Positions 33,212 to 36,847 of a stretch of 36,847 nucleotides of DNA are shown piece after piece. Where the stretch lies: the NCBI GenBank assembly GCA_025055595.1, contig JANWWU010000001.1, positions 1-36,847 on the forward strand. Direction: 5' to 3'. Numbering within the stretch: position 1 is the stretch's first letter; each line of letters starts with the position of its first letter. The translations under genes were made by a program, and so were the position numbers. The stretch comes from Planctomycetota bacterium (lineage in GTDB: Bacteria; Planctomycetota; UBA11346). The notes beneath the pieces are model-generated. The model was not told the DNA's origin, ran no database searches, and saw nothing but the letters and a program-made list of their open reading frames with translations.

Positions 33212-33735
33212 CCGACTTGCCACGCGCCGAGCGCTACGCCTACCTCGCCGCCCAGCAGGCGCTGTGGCTGCTCTTGGTCTGGCTGGCGGCCCTGGGCCAC
33301 ACGCTGTGGCCGGCGGCCATCGCCGGCGCCGCCGTGCTCGCCTTCCTGTGGCGCCTGCCGACGGCGCGCCGGCGCGTCGCCGTTCTCATCGCAGTCGGCC
33401 TGGCCTGCGGCATCGCCGTCGACGGCTCGCTGGCCAACCTCGGCCTCGTGCGCTATGCCGGCGAGATGCTGGCGCCGGGAGTGCCTCCGCTGTGGATCCT
33501 CGCGCTGTGGGCGCTGTTCGCTGCCGCCCTGGTCGCAGCGCCGGGCTTGACCAACCCCTGGATCGCCGGCCTGGCGATCGGCGCTCCGGGCGGGGCGCTG
33601 GCCTACGCCGCGGCCCGTGCCATTGGCGCGATCGCGCTCGAGCTGAGCGCGCTGTGGGTCGTCGCGGCCTTTTACGCTCTGGCGGTCCCGATCCTCGTGC
33701 TGACGGCCAACCGTCTGCTGGAGCGCCAGCGATGA
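33208..33735 (+). CDS. DUF2878 family membrane protein
   Basis: This 175-residue protein is almost entirely hydrophobic, with five or six predicted membrane helices (for example ALWLLLVWLAALGHTLWPAA and PLWILALWALFAAALV). The plan and the late GAPGGALAYAAARAIGAI stretch fit DUF2878, a membrane family of unknown function found next to CFA synthase and DUF1295 genes. Both ends are 4-nt overlaps with the neighbours (33208-33211 and 33732-33735). It may help to position or regulate the lipid-modifying enzymes in the membrane; this is only context inference. Confidence 0.75.
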   Translation: MTDLPRAERYAYLAAQQALWLLLVWLAALGHTLWPAAIAGAAVLAFLWRLPTARRRVAVLIAVGLACGIAVDGSLANLGLVRYAGEMLAPGVPPLWILALWALFAAALVAAPGLTNPWIAGLAIGAPGGALAYAAARAIGAIALELSALWVVAAFYALAVPILVLTANRLLERQR

Positions 33736-34523
33736 TCGTCGAGGTGTTGTCGGTCTGGGGCGTGGCCAGCGTGGCGATGGCTGCCGCCTGGGTCTGGCAG
33801 CTGCGCTCCCGCGATGCCGGGATCGTCGACGTCCTGTGGGCCTACGGCGTTGGCGGAGCGGGCCTGTGGCTGCTCGCCGCCGGCGACGGCGATCCCGGCC
33901 GCCGCGCCGTGCTCGCGGTCCTGCTCGCGCTCTGGTCGCTGCGCCTCGGCACGCACCTGCTGCTCGACCGCGTGCTGCGCAGTCGCGGCGAGGACGGGCG
34001 CTATGCCGATTGGCGCGCCAGCAGCGGCGCGCGCTGGCCGCTGGTCTCCGGCGCCTTCTTCCTGGCCCAGGCGCTGTTCGTCGCGCTGTTCGCGATTCCC
34101 GCCGCCTGCGGGGCGCAGGATCCGCGGCCCTGGGGCGAGCCGCTCGACTGGCTCGGCTTGGTGCTGTGGGGCGCGGGCTGGAGCATCGAGGCGCTCGCCG
34201 ACCGCCAGCTCGCGGCATGGCGGCGGGATCCGGCGCACGCCGGCCGCACCTGCCGCGCCGGGCTGTGGCGCTACAGCCGACATCCGAACTACTTCGGCGA
34301 GTGGTTGCAGTGGCTGGCTTGGCCGCTGCTCGCGCTCGGCGGCCCGGCCGGGCTCTGGCTGCTGCTGCACCCCCTGCTGGTGCTCGCCTTCCTGTGGTGG
34401 TTCACCGGCATCCCGCACTGCGAGCGCCGCGCCCTGCGCAGCCGCGGCGACGATTATCGGCGCTACCAGCAGACGACATCGCCGTTCTTTCCCTGGCCAC
34501 CGAGATCCGAGGAGGCATCATGA
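33732..34523 (+). CDS. DUF1295 family membrane protein (steroid 5-alpha-reductase-like)
   Basis: The 263-residue protein has several membrane helices and the DUF1295 signature near the C-terminus: WRYSRHPNYFGEWLQWLAWP, then a conserved Tyr/Arg region ending in YRRYQQTTSPFFPW. DUF1295 is related to isoprenylcysteine methyltransferases and steroid 5-alpha-reductases, which use NADPH or SAM on lipid substrates inside the membrane. A reduction of a double bond in a modified fatty chain is a fair guess. Its genes co-occur with CFA synthases. The start at 33732 overlaps the DUF2878 stop, and the stop overlaps the next ATG (34520-34523). Confidence 0.88.
   Translation: MIVEVLSVWGVASVAMAAAWVWQLRSRDAGIVDVLWAYGVGGAGLWLLAAGDGDPGRRAVLAVLLALWSLRLGTHLLLDRVLRSRGEDGRYADWRASSGARWPLVSGAFFLAQALFVALFAIPAACGAQDPRPWGEPLDWLGLVLWGAGWSIEALADRQLAAWRRDPAHAGRTCRAGLWRYSRHPNYFGEWLQWLAWPLLALGGPAGLWLLLHPLLVLAFLWWFTGIPHCERRALRSRGDDYRRYQQTTSPFFPWPPRSEEAS
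34511..34515 (+). promoter_or_regulatory. Ribosome binding site of the second methyltransferase gene
   Basis: GGAGG lies 4 nt before the ATG at 34520, within the end of the DUF1295 gene, and is the strongest ribosome-binding site in the lipid operon. Confidence 0.7.
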
Positions 34524-35536
34524 ACATCGGCATCGCCCTCGCCGAACGCGGCGCCCTGCCCGATCCCCTGACGCGTCTTGGCATCCGCCGGCTGCTCGCC
34601 AAGCGCTTGGACGAGCGCCGCCGGCACCCCGAGCGCCGCGCCGCCTTCCTCGCCAGCCTGCGGACGGCGCCGATCGCCATCCACCAGGAGGCCGCGAACG
34701 CCCAGCACTACGAGGTGCCGGTCGGGTTCTTCCGCCTCGTCCTCGGGCCGCGGCTGAAGTACTCCGCGTGCTATTTCCCGAGCGGCCGCGAGACGCTGGC
34801 CGAAGCCGAGGAGGCGATGCTGGCGCTGACCGCTGAGCGCGCGCAGCTGCGCGACGGGCAGCGCGTGCTCGAGATCGGCTGCGGCTGGGGCTCGCTGACG
34901 CTGTGGATGGCCGAGTGCTTTCCGCATAGCCGCATCGATGCCGTCAGCAACAGCGTCAGCCAGCGGCGCTGGATCGAGCAGCAGGCCGCCGCGCGCGGCC
35001 TCGGCAACATCCGCGTGCACACCGCGGACATCGCCGCCTGGCAGCCGCCCGAGCGCGGCTTCGACCGCATCGTCTCGGTCGAGTGCTTCGAGCACCTGCG
35101 CAACCACGCAGCGCTCTTCGCCCGCCTGCGCTCCTGGCTGGCCGATGACGGGCTGGTCTTCGTCCACGTGTTCTGCCACCGCGAGGACGCCTATCCCTTC
35201 GAGACCGACGGCGATGACGACTGGATGGGGCGGCACTTCTTCACTGGCGGCATGATGCCGAGCGAGGACCTCTTCGCGCGCTACGACGAGGACCTGCGCG
35301 TCGTCGCGCGCTGGCGCGTCGACGGCCGGCACTATGGGCGCACCGCGCGCTGCTGGCTGCGCAACCTCGACGAGCGGCGCGCCCAGGCCGAGCAGGTGCT
35401 GGCCGCCGCCGGTCATCCCGAGCCGCAGCTTCAAGCCGAGCGTTGGCGGCTGTTCTTCCTCGCCTGCGAAGAGCTGTTCAACTGGGGTCGGGGCGAGGAG
35501 TGGTTCGTCAGCCACCAGCTGCTGGCCCCGCGCTGA
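34520..35536 (+). CDS. SAM-dependent methyltransferase related to CFA synthase and coclaurine N-methyltransferase
   Basis: This 338-residue class I methyltransferase has the SAM motif RVLEIGCGWGSLTLWMAE near residue 115 and a downstream acidic motif IVSVECFEHLRN. Ahead of them is HYEVPVGFFRLVLGPRLKYS, equivalent to the HYDxGNxFF block of CFA synthases but altered. The late block WMGRHFFTGGMMPSEDLF and overall length resemble the CFA-like group that includes plant coclaurine N-methyltransferases. It is the last gene of the lipid operon, joined by a 4-nt overlap. It may methylate a further position on the acyl chain or a lipid head group; the acceptor is unknown. It is distinct from the cfa gene upstream and not a recent copy of it. 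Confidence 0.85.
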   Translation: MNIGIALAERGALPDPLTRLGIRRLLAKRLDERRRHPERRAAFLASLRTAPIAIHQEAANAQHYEVPVGFFRLVLGPRLKYSACYFPSGRETLAEAEEAMLALTAERAQLRDGQRVLEIGCGWGSLTLWMAECFPHSRIDAVSNSVSQRRWIEQQAAARGLGNIRVHTADIAAWQPPERGFDRIVSVECFEHLRNHAALFARLRSWLADDGLVFVHVFCHREDAYPFETDGDDDWMGRHFFTGGMMPSEDLFARYDEDLRVVARWRVDGRHYGRTARCWLRNLDERRAQAEQVLAAAGHPEPQLQAERWRLFFLACEELFNWGRGEEWFVSHQLLAPR

Positions 35537-35575
35537 CGCGGCTTGCTGCGGCGCCGCTCGGCCGACGCTCCGCGC

Positions 35576-36583
35576 ATGGCGGAGGCGACGCGGGAAGACA
35601 CGCGACAGCGGCGCGTTCAGCGGGCCGCCGCGCTCTCGGTCGCCTCCAACAGCGTCCTCGTCGTCGGCAAGCTCGTGACGGGGCTGATCATCGGCTCGGT
35701 CGCAGTCGTCTCCGAGGCGATCCACAGCGCCGTCGACCTGCTCGCCGCGCTGATCGCCTGGTTCGCGGTCCGCGAGGCCGGCAAGCCGGCCGACGAGCAG
35801 CACGCCTACGGCCACGGCAAGATCGAGAACCTGGCAGCGCTGATCGAGGCGGCGCTGATCGTCGCCGCCGCGATCTGGATCATCATCGAGGCCGCGCTGC
35901 GGCTCGTCGACCCCAAGCCCGTCGCGGGCGCGAGCTGGGGCGTGCTGGCGATGGGCATCTCGGCCCTCGTCAATCTCCTTGTCTCCTCCTACTTGATGGC
36001 GGTCGGCCGCCGCTGCGACTCGATCGCCCTGCAGGCCGACGCCTGGCACCTGCGCACCGATGTGCTGACCTCGTTCGGCGTCATGGCCGCCCTGGCGGTG
36101 ATCTGGGCCGGCGACCGCTGGTGGGGCGTCGACCTGTGGTGGGTCGATCCGGTGGTCGCGATCGCCGTCGCCCTGCTCATCCTGCGCGCTGGCGCGCAGC
36201 TGACGAGCGAAGCCGGCGGCGACCTGATCGATCGCAGCCTGCCGATGCCCGAACGCTCCTGGATCATCGCCCACATCCGCGCGCTCTATCCGCGGATCAC
36301 CGGCTTCCACGATCTGCGCACGCGCAAGGCCGGCCGTCACCGCTTCGTCGAAGTCCACCTCGTCGTGCCGGAAGACCTCAATATCCGCGCCGCGCACGCT
36401 CTCGCCGAATCGGTCGAGCTCGGCATCGGCGAACACTTTCCCGGCACCACGGTCACCGTCCACCTCGATCCCTGCGATCTGCACTGCCCGCCGCGCTGCC
36501 TCGCCGGCTGCCTGCTCGGCGAAGAGCGCAACCGCCGCCGCGCCGAGCGCGGCCTGCCGCCGATCGATCCCCCGGCGCGTTGA
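35576..36583 (+). CDS. Cation diffusion facilitator (zinc/iron-type efflux transporter)
   Basis: The 335-residue protein has the six-helix CDF fold. The transport site is given by HSAVD in the second helix (SEAIHSAVDLLAALIAWF) and HLRTD in the fifth (DAWHLRTDVLTS); HAYGHGKIENLAAL follows helix two as usual. The cytoplasmic C-terminal domain (about 215-300) is present. It exports divalent metals against protons. Beyond the normal domain there is a cysteine-rich tail, CDLHCPPRCLAGC, which could bind metal or an Fe-S cluster. The ATG at 35576 gives the normal N-terminus; the same frame is open from a TTG at 35543. It is 39 nt from the lipid operon and may or may not be part of it. Confidence 0.9.
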   Translation: MAEATREDTRQRRVQRAAALSVASNSVLVVGKLVTGLIIGSVAVVSEAIHSAVDLLAALIAWFAVREAGKPADEQHAYGHGKIENLAALIEAALIVAAAIWIIIEAALRLVDPKPVAGASWGVLAMGISALVNLLVSSYLMAVGRRCDSIALQADAWHLRTDVLTSFGVMAALAVIWAGDRWWGVDLWWVDPVVAIAVALLILRAGAQLTSEAGGDLIDRSLPMPERSWIIAHIRALYPRITGFHDLRTRKAGRHRFVEVHLVVPEDLNIRAAHALAESVELGIGEHFPGTTVTVHLDPCDLHCPPRCLAGCLLGEERNRRRAERGLPPIDPPAR

Positions 36584-36616
36584 TTGTCCGGGCCGGCGCC
36601 GCCGGACGCTGATACC

Positions 36617-36847
36617 ATGCCGCGCTTCTTCAACACCGCCGGCCCCTGCCGGCCAAGCGAGCACTACATGCTGCCGGCGCGCGAGCGGATCGCCGACCTC
36701 GCGCCGCTGATCGCCGCGCGGCAGTACTTCGTCATCCACGCCGCGCGCCAGACCGGCAAGACGACGCTGCTGCTCGAGCTCGCCGCCGAGCTCGAGGCCG
36801 GCGGCCGCTACCGCGCGCTGTACTGCTCGGTCGAGACCGCGCAGGGC
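36617..36847 (+). CDS. AAA-like ATP-binding protein, N-terminal part (runs off the window)
   Basis: Seventy-seven codons are visible and the frame is open at the window end. The N-terminus (FFNTAGPCRPSEHYMLPARE) and the P-loop AARQTGKTT belong to a family of predicted AAA ATPases often found in large copy number in some Gram-negative and Chloroflexi genomes, with unknown function. Its C-terminal part, which in relatives can carry a nuclease-like domain, is outside the window. It begins 33 nt after the CDF gene on the same strand. Confidence 0.85.
   Translation, partial: MPRFFNTAGPCRPSEHYMLPARERIADLAPLIAARQYFVIHAARQTGKTTLLLELAAELEAGGRYRALYCSVETAQG

Noticed and set aside
34463-36739. Open frame of 758 codons on the minus strand
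   Set aside because: It is antisense to the methyltransferase and CDF genes; the product is low-complexity and has no recognisable domain.

Overview
The window is a chromosomal segment from a very GC-rich bacterium. Across most of it, codon third positions are almost all G or C, so long open frames run antisense to nearly every gene; these are shadows. No rRNA or tRNA is visible. The gene set includes BshA (bacillithiol), IspE (non-mevalonate isoprenoids), Tgt (queuosine), a SpoIID-type protein, a DUF151 nuclease, a signal-peptide lipoprotein and an acyl-lipid desaturase/CFA operon. This fits a Gram-negative-type bacterium outside the best-studied Proteobacteria, perhaps near Planctomycetota or Acidobacteriota. 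The placement is a low-confidence inference because no marker rRNA is present.

Positions 1-9328 form a defence island with visibly lower GC in places. The 5' part of a broken type I methylase gene (hsdM) lies on the left and a broken 3' part of a type I restriction gene (hsdR) on the right. Between them is an intact, tightly packed four-gene set: a RadC-type JAB protein, a UvrD-like helicase fused to a RecB/AddB-like nuclease with a four-cysteine Fe-S pattern, a beta-class type III-like DNA methyltransferase ending in a PKD-like domain, and a DEAD-like helicase with a C-terminal PD-(D/E)XK nuclease. The layout looks like a replacement of the core of a type I restriction locus by a different restriction module.

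Positions 9329-9671 hold no recognisable gene. Positions 9672-17105 (plus strand) carry a 1099-residue TPR protein, a DUF151 nuclease, a YeeZ-like SDR protein, a PEGA-domain lipoprotein, BshA, and a purine nucleoside phosphorylase whose base-binding Asn is Asp.

Positions 17102-28789 (minus strand) are a long co-directional run, read from right to left: TetR regulator, alanine-type aminotransferase, trpS, spoIID-like, tgt, rnhA, ispE, Nudix, surE, a large unknown protein and ffh. Several starts and stops overlap by 4 nt. The Tgt lacks the three zinc-binding cysteines usual for the family.

Positions 28937-35536 (plus strand, divergent from tetR) are a seven-gene lipid-modification operon in which all six junctions are 4-nt overlaps: desaturase, FAD-dependent oxidoreductase, DUF1365, cyclopropane fatty acid synthase, DUF2878, DUF1295 and a second SAM-dependent methyltransferase. 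The tetR/desaturase intergenic region carries three inverted repeats, one ending 4 nt before the desaturase start codon. The genes suggest that fatty acyl chains are desaturated, then methylenated or methylated, then oxidised, under TetR control. A cation diffusion facilitator and the start of an AAA ATPase close the window.
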